From Tropicimonas sp047971885 (GTDB taxonomy: Bacteria > Pseudomonadota > Alphaproteobacteria > Rhodobacterales > Rhodobacteraceae): a stretch of DNA of 10,340 nucleotides. The notes under the pieces are model-generated. The model saw only the letters and a program-made list of their open reading frames with translations. It had not been told where the DNA came from and did no database searches. The stretch's first letter is position 1; the number at the start of each line of letters is the position of its first letter. Where the stretch lies: NCBI RefSeq assembly GCF_047971885.1, contig NZ_JBKEAE010000081.1, positions 1 through 10,340 of the forward strand, in the 5' to 3' direction. The position numbers and the translations under genes were made by a program. Of the stretch, positions 1-6,638 are shown piece after piece.

Positions 1-207
1 ATCGGCCATGCCGCCGGGCAGATCGGCGCGGCGCTCGGGTTTGCCGCGACGGATGTGGTGGCAGACGACATCCCGGCACGAATCGCGTGGATCGCACGGA
101 AAAAGCTCCTGCGCGGCACGAAAATCGAACGCCCCGCCCCGCTCTACCTGCGCCCCGCCGATGCCGCCCCGCCCGCCGATCCGGCCCCGATGATCCTGCC
201 CCGATGA
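1..207 (+). CDS. tsaB: TsaB, C-terminal 68 residues (tRNA t6A synthesis), cut by window start
   Basis: The frame is open from base 1 to TGA at 205-207 and reads an alphaproteobacterial TsaB tail, ending in a region with PLYLRPADA followed by Pro/Ala-rich residues. TsaB is the inactive-ASKHA partner of TsaD. With TsaE it forms the complex that transfers threonylcarbamoyl to A37 of ANN-decoding tRNAs in the cytoplasm. The nucleotide-binding fold lies upstream of the window, so no catalytic or dimer motif can be checked here. Recognition rests on the tail ending in a YLRP motif (typical of TsaB C-termini) and on rimI directly downstream, a very common alphaproteobacterial order. The stop codon lies inside the second copy of a 14-bp tandem duplication, so the last residues (MILPR) are probably one Arg longer than the ancestral tail. 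Confidence 0.82.
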   Translation: MGHAAGQIGAALGFAATDVVADDIPARIAWIARKKLLRGTKIERPAPLYLRPADAAPPADPAPMILPR

Positions 208-214
208 TCCTGCC
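184..214. repeat. 14-bp tandem duplication at the tsaB/rimI junction
   Basis: CCGATGATCCTGCC occurs at 187-200 and again, exactly, at 201-214. The period-14 match begins at 184 (GCC shared), so 31 nt are covered. The rimI ATG follows immediately at 215. Removing one copy puts the tsaB frame into CCA TGA, so the tsaB stop would overlap the rimI start as ATGA. The duplication therefore explains the present 7-nt gap between the two genes. Confidence 0.9.
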
Positions 215-631
215 ATGAGCCCCGCCGCCCGTCTCGCCGCGATTCATGCCGCCAGCTTCGCCACCCCCCGCCCGTGGTCCGAAGACGAGATCGCCGCGAT
301 GCTGGGCGATGCGAATACCTGGCTCTGCGACAGGGAAACGGGCTTTGCGATGGCGCGGGCGGTCGCCGGCGAGGCGGAATTGCTGACCCTGGCCGTGCAT
401 CCCGCCCACCGCCGTCGCGGTCTGGGCCGCAGGCTTCTGTCCGATTTCGAAGACGGCGCGCGGGCGCGCCGCGCCACCACCGCCTTTCTCGAGGTCAGCG
501 CCGAAAACACCCCTGCGGCGGGGCTTTATCGCTCGGCCGGTTACAGACAGACCGGGTGCAGGCCGGGCTACTATCGCACACCGGACGGAATGTGCATCGA
601 CGCGCTGGTTTTCGCGCGGGTGCTCGGCTGA
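215..631 (+). CDS. rimI: RimI-type GNAT N-acetyltransferase (ribosomal protein S18 N-terminal alanine)
   Basis: This 138-residue single-domain GNAT acetyltransferase would transfer acetyl from acetyl-CoA to a protein N-terminus; the classical RimI target is the alanine of S18. The acetyl-CoA pyrophosphate-binding motif is at residues 66-71 (RRRGLG, the R-x-x-G-x-G pattern) after the beta-strand LLTLAVHP. The later GNAT motif B is visible as ENTPAAGLYRSAGY (about 97-110), followed by GYY near residue 120. Length is normal for RimI (about 140-150). The ATG at 215 is the only usable start because the frame is closed just upstream. No Shine-Dalgarno sequence precedes it, so translation probably depends on ribosomes terminating on tsaB 7 nt upstream. 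The substrate assignment comes from gene order and family; other GNAT substrates are not excluded. Confidence 0.85.
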   Translation: MSPAARLAAIHAASFATPRPWSEDEIAAMLGDANTWLCDRETGFAMARAVAGEAELLTLAVHPAHRRRGLGRRLLSDFEDGARARRATTAFLEVSAENTPAAGLYRSAGYRQTGCRPGYYRTPDGMCIDALVFARVLG

Positions 632-668
632 CCTGTCCTTCTTTGCCGCCGGCTGGCCGAAAAACCGG

Positions 669-698
669 TTGACCGTGTTTCGCCGCTGCGGCCTTATT
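669..698 (+). promoter_or_regulatory. Candidate sigma-70-type promoter for the ABC transporter operon
   Basis: TTGACC at 669-674 matches five of six bases of the -35 consensus. About 18 nt downstream CTTATT (693-698) is only a weak -10. The site lies in the 156-nt gap after rimI and would give a leader of roughly 80 nt containing the hairpin at 731-759. The -35 is the main support; the -10 is poor, so the exact start is uncertain. Confidence 0.3.
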
Positions 699-730
699 CG
701 AACATGATCCGGAGAAGGGATCGGTCTGCA

Positions 731-759
731 ATCGCGGCCCGGACGCTCCGGCCGTCGAT
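731..759 (+). promoter_or_regulatory. Bulged hairpin in the leader of the BMP transporter operon
   Basis: ATCG at 731-734 pairs with CGAT at 756-759, CGGCC at 735-739 with GGCCG at 750-754, and GGA at 741-743 with TCC at 747-749. Single-base bulges are at C740 and T755, and the loop is CGC (744-746). That gives 12 base pairs, mostly G-C. The hairpin ends 28 nt before the ATG at 788. No T-tract follows, so it is not an intrinsic terminator. It could be an mRNA-stabilising or protein-binding leader element. It does not match a riboswitch I recognise. Confidence 0.45.
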
Positions 760-787
760 CAGAAACAAACCAACCGGGAGACACTTC

Positions 788-1783
788 ATGACATTCACGC
801 GGAGCATTCTGGGCGCAGCGGCCACTCTGGCATTGGCGGCCGGCGCGGCCGGCGCCGATCCCGCCATCATCTTCGATCTGGGCGGCAAGTTCGACAAGTC
901 GTTCAACGAATCGGCCTATACCGGCGCCAAACGCTGGCAGGAAGCCACCGGCGGCAGCTTCCGCGAGATCGAGATGCAATCCGAGGCCCAGCGCGAACAG
1001 GCCATTCGCCGGCTGGCCGAAGCGGGCTCGAACCCGATCGTCATGACGGGCTTCGCCTTCGGCAGCATCCTCGACGAGGTGGCGCCGGACTATCCCGATA
1101 CATCGTTTGCCATCATCGACGCGGTGGTCGATCAGCCCAATGTCCGCTCGGTGATGTTCTCGGATCACGAGGGCAGCTATCTCGTTGGCGTACTGGCCGC
1201 GATCGCTTCCGAGAGCGGTACGCTCGGCTTCATCGGCGGCATGGATGTACCGCTGATCCGCCAGTTCGGCTGCGGCTATGCCCAGGGCATCAAGGCGACC
1301 AACCCGGATGCAAAGGTCATCGCCAACATGACCGGCACGACGCCCGCCGCATGGAACGATCCGGTGAAGGGATCCGAGCTTGCCAAGGCGCAGATCAGCC
1401 AGGGAGCCGACATCATCTATGCTGCGGCCGGCGGTACCGGCGTAGGGGTGCTGCAGGCGGCGGCCGACGGCGGCATCCTGTCCATCGGCGTCGATTCCAA
1501 CCAGAACCACCTGCATCCCGGCAAGGTACTGACCTCGATGCTCAAGCGGGTGGACAATGCGGTCGAACGGGCGTTCAACGACGGCCCGGGCTTCGAGACC
1601 GGCCAGATGGAGCTTGGACTGGCCGAGGACGGCGTGGGCTACGCGCTGGACGAAAACAACGAGGCGCTGATCACCGAGGAGATGAAGGCCGCCGTCGAGG
1701 AGGCGAGACAGAAGATCATCTCGGGCGAAGTCACGGTCGTGAACTACTACGAGAACAACACTTGCCCGGCTTACGATTTCTGA
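788..1783 (+). CDS. BMP/PnrA-family ABC transporter substrate-binding protein
   Basis: A 331-residue periplasmic binding protein of the Bmp family (PF02608), whose members bind nucleosides or related purines and deliver them to a cognate importer. Residues 1-23 form a Sec signal peptide: Arg5, a hydrophobic Ala/Leu core, and an AGA/DP cleavage site. There is no lipobox cysteine, so this is a soluble periplasmic protein rather than a PnrA-type lipoprotein. Family signatures are the early DLGGKFDKSFNESAY segment (34-48) and the GTGVGVLQAA segment in the second lobe. Only two cysteines are seen, C162 and C326, a plausible disulfide in the mature protein. The ATG at 788 was chosen because GGGAG (776-780) lies 7 nt upstream and the signal peptide starts there; the in-frame ATG at 704 would add 28 charged residues. 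It heads the operon with an ATPase and two permeases. The substrate is inferred from family only. Confidence 0.9.
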   Translation: MTFTRSILGAAATLALAAGAAGADPAIIFDLGGKFDKSFNESAYTGAKRWQEATGGSFREIEMQSEAQREQAIRRLAEAGSNPIVMTGFAFGSILDEVAPDYPDTSFAIIDAVVDQPNVRSVMFSDHEGSYLVGVLAAIASESGTLGFIGGMDVPLIRQFGCGYAQGIKATNPDAKVIANMTGTTPAAWNDPVKGSELAKAQISQGADIIYAAAGGTGVGVLQAAADGGILSIGVDSNQNHLHPGKVLTSMLKRVDNAVERAFNDGPGFETGQMELGLAEDGVGYALDENNEALITEEMKAAVEEARQKIISGEVTVVNYYENNTCPAYDF

Positions 1784-1791
1784 CATCGCGC

Positions 1792-1817
1792 CGGATCGGG
1801 CAACACCGCCCGGGCCG
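1792..1817 (+). other. Intercistronic hairpin after the binding-protein gene
   Basis: CGGGC (1797-1801) pairs with GCCCG (1808-1812) across a six-base loop. The stem continues through a T-G wobble and one mismatch into CGG/CCG (1792-1794 with 1815-1817). No T-run follows. Hairpins of this kind between a binding-protein gene and its ATPase gene can protect the upstream mRNA and raise binding-protein yield; that role is inferred here. The remaining intergenic sequence to 1867 is GC-rich without another clear signal. Confidence 0.35.
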
Positions 1818-1867
1818 CGCCGCACCGCGCGACGTGGCCCCTTTTCCCACCGCACGGGGGCTCATCG

Positions 1868-3451
1868 ATGAAAGATCCCGCCACGCGCGCCGAAGACCTC
1901 GCCGGAGCGGGGCCGGAGGCGCGCCCCGCCATCGAACTGAGGGGGGTTTCCAAGGCTTTTGGTCCGGTTCAGGCCAATCGGGATATCACCCTGAAGGTCG
2001 CCAAGGGCACCATCCACGGGATCATCGGCGAGAACGGCGCCGGAAAATCGACGCTGATGTCGATCCTTTACGGATTTTACAAGGCGGATGCGGGCGAGAT
2101 ATTCATCAACGGCAAGCCCACCGAAATCCCCGACAGCCAGGCGGCCATAGCGGCGGGCATCGGCATGGTCTTTCAGCACTTCAAGCTGGTCGAGAATTTC
2201 ACCGTGCTGGAAAATGTCGTCCTCGGGGCTGAGGACGGGGCGCTGCTCCGGCCCTCTCTGGCCAAGGCGCGCAAGCTGCTGGCCGAGATCGCGGTCGAAT
2301 ACGAAATGAATGTCGACCCCGATGCGCGGATCGACGAAATCGGGGTCGGGCTTCAGCAGCGGGTCGAGATCCTCAAGGCGCTCTACCGGCAGGCCGATAT
2401 CCTGATCCTCGACGAGCCGACGGGCGTTCTGACCCCGGCCGAGGCCGATCACCTGTTCCGTATCCTTCGCGGTCTTAGGGACGAGGGCAAGACGATCATC
2501 CTGATCACCCACAAGCTGCGCGAGATCATGGAGGTGACCGATACGGTCTCGGTCATGCGGCGCGGCCAGATGACCGCAACGGTCAGAACCGCCGAAACCA
2601 GCCCCGAACAGCTTGCCGAACTGATGGTCGGGCGCAAGGTGCTGCTGCGGATCGACAAGAAACCGGCCCGGCCCGGCAGGACGATCCTGAAGGTGGAGAA
2701 CCTGAAGGTGGTGGATGATGATGGCGTCGAACGGCTGCGGGGGGTGTCGTTCGAGGTCAGGGCGGGCGAAATCCTCGGCATTGCCGGGGTGGCGGGCAAC
2801 GGACAGTCGCAACTGCTGGAGGTGCTGGGCGGCATGATGCCCGCCACCGGCAACGTCTCGATCAACGGTGAAGGGATCGACCTGACCGGCAAGCGCTCGG
2901 ACGGCATGTCGCGGCGCAGGCGCGGCATCGCCCATGTGCCCGAAGACCGGCAGCGCGAAGGGCTGATCATGGATTTCGCCGCGTGGGAGAACGTCGCCTT
3001 CGGCTATCAGTGGGATCCGGCCTATTCGAAGGGCCGGCTGATGGACAATGCCGGGCTCCGGCGCGAGACCGAGGGCAAGATGGAACGCTTCGACGTGCGC
3101 CCGCCGGACCCGCTGCTCGCCGCCAAGAGCTTTTCCGGCGGCAACCAGCAGAAGATTGTCCTGGCGCGCGAGATCGAGCGCAACCCCGACCTGCTGCTGG
3201 TCGGCCAGCCGACGCGCGGCGTCGACATTGGCGCCATCGAGTTCATCCACCAGCGGATCGTCGAACTGCGCGACGCCGGCAAGGCGATCCTGCTGGTTTC
3301 GGTCGAGCTGGACGAGATCATGGGGCTTTCGGACCGCATCGCGGTGATGTTCGACGGGCGCATCATGGGCGAGCGGCTGCCGGCGGAAACCAACGAGGGC
3401 GAGCTCGGCCTGCTGATGGCCGGCATCACCGAAACGAAAGGAGCGGCCTGA
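1868..3451 (+). CDS. Double-domain ABC transporter ATPase, nucleoside/sugar (BMP-linked) type
   Basis: A 527-residue cytoplasmic ATPase with two fused nucleotide-binding domains energises import through the two downstream permeases. Domain 1 has Walker A GENGAGKST (54-62), a signature-like GVGLQQRVEI (about 158-168), Walker B ILILDEPT (about 178-185) and H-loop ITHK near 213. Domain 2 has a degenerate Walker A region, GVAGNGQSQ (about 307-315), a full signature FSGGNQQ (about 422-428) and a Walker B region LLLVGQPTRGVD lacking the usual DE pair. One competent and one degenerate site is normal for this subfamily (RbsA/YufO-like), so this is not decay. The ATG at 1868 follows GGGGG at 1856-1860. 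Its stop TGA (3449-3451) overlaps the ATG of the next gene by one base, indicating translational coupling. It belongs with the binding protein upstream; substrate is inferred as nucleoside or purine. Confidence 0.92.
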   Translation: MKDPATRAEDLAGAGPEARPAIELRGVSKAFGPVQANRDITLKVAKGTIHGIIGENGAGKSTLMSILYGFYKADAGEIFINGKPTEIPDSQAAIAAGIGMVFQHFKLVENFTVLENVVLGAEDGALLRPSLAKARKLLAEIAVEYEMNVDPDARIDEIGVGLQQRVEILKALYRQADILILDEPTGVLTPAEADHLFRILRGLRDEGKTIILITHKLREIMEVTDTVSVMRRGQMTATVRTAETSPEQLAELMVGRKVLLRIDKKPARPGRTILKVENLKVVDDDGVERLRGVSFEVRAGEILGIAGVAGNGQSQLLEVLGGMMPATGNVSINGEGIDLTGKRSDGMSRRRRGIAHVPEDRQREGLIMDFAAWENVAFGYQWDPAYSKGRLMDNAGLRRETEGKMERFDVRPPDPLLAAKSFSGGNQQKIVLAREIERNPDLLLVGQPTRGVDIGAIEFIHQRIVELRDAGKAILLVSVELDEIMGLSDRIAVMFDGRIMGERLPAETNEGELGLLMAGITETKGAA

Positions 3452-4554
3452 TGGACGCGATGCCCAAATGGGCCGATGTGGTGCTGGTGCCCTTCATCAG
3501 TCTTCTGCTCGCGTTCGGCCTGTCGGCGCTGGTCATCCTCGGCATCGGAAAGGACCCGGTCGAAGCGGTGAAGCTGATGGTCGACGGCGCCTTCGGCTCG
3601 ACCTACGGCTGGGGCTACACCCTGTTTTATGCCACCAATTTCATCTTTACCGGGCTCGCCTTTGCCGTGGCCTCGCATGCCAACCTGTTCAACATCGGTG
3701 CCGAGGGGCAGGCATCGCTCGGCGGGCTTGGCGTGGCGCTGGTCTGCCTTGCGGTGGACTGGCCGCACTGGGCCATCGCGCTTCCCGCCGCGATGGTCGG
3801 CGGCGCGGTGTTCGGTGCGGCCTGGGCCTTTGTTCCCGCCTGGCTTCAGGCTCGCCGCGGCAGCCATATCGTGATCACCACCATCATGTTCAACTTCATC
3901 GGCGCCGCGCTTCTGAACTACATGCTGGTCAACGTGATGCGCCCCGAAGGCTCGATGGACCCGGCCTCGGCGCGTTTTCCCGCCGGCGCCGCCCTGCCCA
4001 ACCTGCATGACATTCTGGGCGTGTTCGGCATTCCGTTTTCCAAGAATGCGCCGGCGAACATCAGCCTTTTCATCGCGCTTCTGGCCTGTTTCCTCGTCTG
4101 GCTGCTGCTTTGGCGGACCCGTTTCGGCTTCGAGTTGCGCGCCGAGGGCAAATCGGAATCGGCGGCGGTCTATGCCGGCATCTCGCCGTCGAAGATCATC
4201 GTCGTCGCGATGCTGATTTCGGGCGGGCTGGCCGGGCTGATGGCGGTCAACAACGTGATGGGCGAATCCGAGCGGCTGGTGATGAACTCGGTCGAGGGCG
4301 CCGGCTTCATCGGCATCGCCGTGGCGCTGATGGGGCGGAACCATCCGCTCGGCATCCTGCTGGCGGCGATCCTGTTCGGCTTTCTCTATCAGGGGGGGGC
4401 GGAGCTTGCGCTCTGGATGTCGATCCCGCGCGAACTGATCGTGGTGATCCAGGGGCTGGTGATCCTGTTCACCGGCGCGCTCGACAACATGGTGCGCATG
4501 CCGGTCGAGCGGATTTTCCTCTGGATACGCCAGTCGTCCAGGGCACGGGGGTAG
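3451..4554 (+). CDS. ABC transporter permease, BPD_transp_2 family (first subunit)
   Basis: A 367-residue inner-membrane permease with roughly eight to ten hydrophobic segments, the first at about residues 10-32. The family motif NLFNIGAEGQASLGG lies near residues 79-93, and the cytoplasmic loop RFGFELRAEGKSESAAVYAGIS (the part that contacts the ATPase) lies near 224-245. Length fits the larger of the two permeases in BMP-type cassettes (NupP/YufP class). The start at 3451 is preceded by AGGAG at 3439-3443 with 7-nt spacing and overlaps the ATPase stop by one base; the ATG at 3460 is a poorer choice. The C-terminus is short and basic. It should pair with the next gene product to form the heterodimeric pore. 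Confidence 0.92.
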   Translation: MDAMPKWADVVLVPFISLLLAFGLSALVILGIGKDPVEAVKLMVDGAFGSTYGWGYTLFYATNFIFTGLAFAVASHANLFNIGAEGQASLGGLGVALVCLAVDWPHWAIALPAAMVGGAVFGAAWAFVPAWLQARRGSHIVITTIMFNFIGAALLNYMLVNVMRPEGSMDPASARFPAGAALPNLHDILGVFGIPFSKNAPANISLFIALLACFLVWLLLWRTRFGFELRAEGKSESAAVYAGISPSKIIVVAMLISGGLAGLMAVNNVMGESERLVMNSVEGAGFIGIAVALMGRNHPLGILLAAILFGFLYQGGAELALWMSIPRELIVVIQGLVILFTGALDNMVRMPVERIFLWIRQSSRARG

Positions 4555-4559
4555 GGCAG

Positions 4560-5528
4560 ATGGATTTCTCGACCCTCATCCAGATCCTCGATTCCACGCT
4601 CCGGCTTTCGACACCGCTGTTGCTGGCCTGTCTCGCGGGCCTGTTTTCCGAACGCTCCGGCATCTTCGATATCGGGCTCGAGGCCAAGATGCTGATCGCG
4701 GCCTTCTTTTCGGCCGCCGTCGCCTATACCTCCGGGTCGGTCTGGATCGGCCTTGCGGCCGGCATTGCCGCCTCGATGGTCTTTGCGGCGATCCACGGAC
4801 TTGCCTCGATTACCTTTCGCGGCAACCAGCTCATTTCAGGCGTGGCGCTCAACGTCCTCGCCTCGGGAATGACGGTGCTGATCGCGCAGGACTGGTTCCA
4901 GCAGGGCGGGCGCACGCCCTCACTGATCGGCGGCGCCCGGTTCGAACCGATCACCCTTCCCTTCGCGGAAAGTCTCCGGCAAGTCCCGATCCTTGGACCG
5001 GTCTATTACGACCTGATCTCGGGGCATTCGATCCTCGTCTATGTCGCGCTGCTGGCGGTACCGCTGTCGTGGTGGGTACTTTATCGCACACGTTTCGGGC
5101 TGCGCCTGCGTGCGGTGGGCGAAAACCCCGCCGCAGTGGATACCGCCGGGGTTTCGGTCGTCGCGCTGCGCTATTCGGCGGTGGCCATCGCAGGGCTGCT
5201 CTGCGGCCTCGCCGGCGCCTATCTGGCAACCGGCCTTCAGGCCGGGTTTGTCAAGGACATGACGGCGGGGCGGGGCTATATCGCGCTGGCTGCCCTGATC
5301 TTTGCCAAGTGGCGGCCATGGTACGCGCTGGGGGCCTGCCTGCTTTTCGGGCTTCTGCAGGCGCTGGCGCTCAGAACCGACGTGGTCGAAGCGATCTTTC
5401 CCTTCAAGATGCCGATACAACTGCTCGACAGCATGCCCTACATCCTGACCGTGGTGATCCTGGCCGGTTTCGTCGGCAAGGCGACCCCGCCGAAGGCCGG
5501 CGGCGAACCCTATGTCAAGGAAAGGTGA
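4560..5528 (+). CDS. ABC transporter permease, BPD_transp_2 family (second subunit)
   Basis: A 322-residue polytopic inner-membrane protein, the smaller permease of the importer (NupQ/YufQ class). It has the N-terminal motif LFSERSGIFDIGLEAKML (about residues 28-45), which parallels the NIGAEGQ motif of its partner, and a later cytoplasmic loop, RFGLRLRAVGENPAAVDTAGVS, before the last membrane segments. The start ATG at 4560 lies 5 nt after the stop of the first permease. The G-rich run GGGGG at 4547-4551 inside the end of that gene could serve as ribosome-binding site. It closes the operon: the next gene is 182 nt away and functionally unrelated. No truncation or missing motif was noticed. 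Confidence 0.92.
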   Translation: MDFSTLIQILDSTLRLSTPLLLACLAGLFSERSGIFDIGLEAKMLIAAFFSAAVAYTSGSVWIGLAAGIAASMVFAAIHGLASITFRGNQLISGVALNVLASGMTVLIAQDWFQQGGRTPSLIGGARFEPITLPFAESLRQVPILGPVYYDLISGHSILVYVALLAVPLSWWVLYRTRFGLRLRAVGENPAAVDTAGVSVVALRYSAVAIAGLLCGLAGAYLATGLQAGFVKDMTAGRGYIALAALIFAKWRPWYALGACLLFGLLQALALRTDVVEAIFPFKMPIQLLDSMPYILTVVILAGFVGKATPPKAGGEPYVKER

Positions 5529-5710
5529 CCCTTGAGGAAAACACTTCAGCCAACCCGCTTGCGTGCTGCGGGCCCGGACTGCGATACCGCCGATCCGCGC
5601 TTTCCCGGCAACGGTCATTCAGGTTGTTGTTTTACCGGCCGGCATAAGGTGTCATAGCCGACAGGCAAGCCGCCGATTCAACCCGCGCCACGATACCTTA
5701 CTGTCCGGTC

Positions 5711-6322
5711 ATGCAGATTTACCTCCCGATCGCCGAAGTTTCCGTTGATGCCCTCATGCTTCTGGGCCTTGGCGGGATTGTCGGTGTCCTGTCGGGCATG
5801 TTCGGCGTTGGTGGCGGGTTCCTGCTGACCCCGCTTCTGTTCTTCACCGGCATCCCGCCGGCGGTTGCCGTCGCGACGGGCTCGAACCAGATCGTGGCAG
5901 CATCCTTCTCGGGGGTGCTGGCCCATCTGCGGCGCAAGACGGTCGATATCCGGATGGGGCTGGTCCTCCAGGCGGGCGGGCTTGTCGGGGCGGCCCTTGG
6001 CGTTTTTGTCTTCAACTTCCTGAAATCGCTCGGTCAGGTCGATCTGCTGATCCAGCTTTCTTATGTCGTCTTCCTCGGCACCGTCGGCGCGATGATGTTC
6101 GTCGAGGCGGTCAATGCGCTGTCAGGGCGCGCCGCGGCACCGTGTACAGGCCACTGCGCCGGCGCCAGCGCAACTGGGTCCACACCTGGCCGCTCAAGAT
6201 GCGCTTCCGCACCTCGGGGCTCTATATTTCGGTCATTCCGCCCGTCCTTGTCGGCGCGGCGGTGGGTGTGTTGGCGGCGATCATGGGGGTTGGTGGCGGC
6301 TTCATCATGGTGCCGGCGATGA
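5711..6322 (+). CDS. N-terminal half of TauE/SafE protein as literally encoded (203 aa)
   Basis: If read without correction, this frame gives a complete first TauE repeat (to about residue 137, VEAVNALSG). About 65 unrelated residues rich in Arg, Ser, Cys and Trp follow, ending at TGA 6320-6322. That tail is out-of-frame sequence of the second half and has no family resemblance. A functional product would have to tolerate this tail. Listed so that the literal reading is available; the 5711-6636 entry is the preferred interpretation. Confidence 0.45.
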   Translation: MQIYLPIAEVSVDALMLLGLGGIVGVLSGMFGVGGGFLLTPLLFFTGIPPAVAVATGSNQIVAASFSGVLAHLRRKTVDIRMGLVLQAGGLVGAALGVFVFNFLKSLGQVDLLIQLSYVVFLGTVGAMMFVEAVNALSGRAAAPCTGHCAGASATGSTPGRSRCASAPRGSIFRSFRPSLSARRWVCWRRSWGLVAASSWCRR

Positions 6323-6636
6323 TCTACATCCTCGGCATGCCGACCAAGGTTGTGGTGGGGACCTCGCTGTTCCAGATCATCCTCGTCTCCGGCGTCACGA
6401 CACTGCTGCACGCCACCACCAACCAGACGGTCGACATGGTGCTGGCGGTGCTTCTGATCGTCGGCGGGGTGATCGGGGCGCAGATCGGCACGCAAATCGG
6501 CACCAGGCTCAAGGCCGAACACCTGCGCGTCCTGCTGGCGGCGCTTGTCCTGGCCGTATGCGGAAAGCTGGCGCTCGATCTTCTGATCAGACCGGCCGAG
6601 CTCTATTCGGTCAGCCCGCTGGGCGGGGGATTTTAG
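6142..6636 (+). CDS. C-terminal half of TauE/SafE protein as literally encoded (up to 164 aa)
   Basis: This frame holds the second TauE repeat: RRRQRNWVHTWPLKMRFRTSG, then about four hydrophobic segments with GVGGGF and GTSLFQI, ending at TAG 6634-6636. Possible independent starts are GTG at 6142 or the ATG at 6199 (MRFRTSG), but neither has a convincing ribosome-binding site. The frame is also open further upstream, as expected if it is simply the continuation of a frameshifted gene. The TIGR02186 gene starts 2 nt after the stop, so translation of this half may matter for its expression. Confidence 0.45.
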   Translation: MYRPLRRRQRNWVHTWPLKMRFRTSGLYISVIPPVLVGAAVGVLAAIMGVGGGFIMVPAMIYILGMPTKVVVGTSLFQIILVSGVTTLLHATTNQTVDMVLAVLLIVGGVIGAQIGTQIGTRLKAEHLRVLLAALVLAVCGKLALDLLIRPAELYSVSPLGGGF

Positions 6637-6638
6637 AC

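Larger units (their letters stand above)
5711..6636 (+). pseudogene. TauE/SafE-family sulfite/sulfonate exporter, reading frame broken at the central linker
   Basis: Both halves of a TauE/SafE (PF01925) membrane protein are present but lie in different frames. The N-half carries LSGMFGVGGGFLLTPLLFF and VATGSNQIVAASFSGVLAHL. The C-half carries AAIMGVGGGFIMVPAMIYILG and VVVGTSLFQII. These are the two internal repeats of about four membrane segments each. Conserved sequence leaves the first frame at about 6120 and resumes in the -1 frame by about 6130-6165, in an Arg-rich cytoplasmic linker. The span is 926 nt, one base short of an uninterrupted gene encoding about 308 residues, the normal family length. 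The shift is thus a one-base loss (or equivalent), either a real mutation or a sequencing/assembly error. No X-XXY-YYZ slippery heptamer is present in the shift zone. The ATG at 5711 lacks a clear Shine-Dalgarno sequence. The family exports sulfite, sulfoacetate or related organosulfur anions; the substrate here is unknown. Confidence 0.8.

Noticed and set aside
704..787. Upstream in-frame start for the binding protein
   Set aside because: It would place 28 charged residues before a normal signal peptide and run through the leader hairpin; the ATG at 788 has a well-spaced GGGAG.
632..787. Purine riboswitch in front of the nucleoside-type importer
   Set aside because: None of the conserved loop or junction sequences of the purine riboswitch can be found; only a simple bulged hairpin is present.
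2775..3225. Loss of Walker motifs in the second ATPase domain as a sign of decay
   Set aside because: A degenerate second site is usual in this two-domain importer ATPase subfamily, and the rest of the domain, including the FSGGNQQ signature, is intact.
1862..3250. Long open frame (462 codons) on the minus strand opposite the ABC ATPase gene
   Set aside because: It is antisense to a gene with unmistakable Walker and signature motifs. Long antisense open frames are expected in GC-rich coding DNA, and the translation resembles no protein family.
3022..4344. Minus-strand open frame of 440 codons opposite the first permease
   Set aside because: It is a shadow of a well-supported permease gene; its translation is rich in His, Arg, Gly and Asp without domain features.
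5532..5657. A 41-codon TTG-initiated frame after the second permease with an upstream AAGGAAAGG
   Set aside because: The purine-rich stretch is simply the end of the permease gene, and the translation has no recognisable features. No other gene was seen in this 182-nt gap.
6110..6145. Programmed -1 frameshifting to join the two TauE halves
   Set aside because: The required direction is -1, but no slippery heptamer occurs in frame within the possible shift zone, and no convincing upstream ribosome-binding-like stimulator was seen. Mutation or sequence error is simpler.
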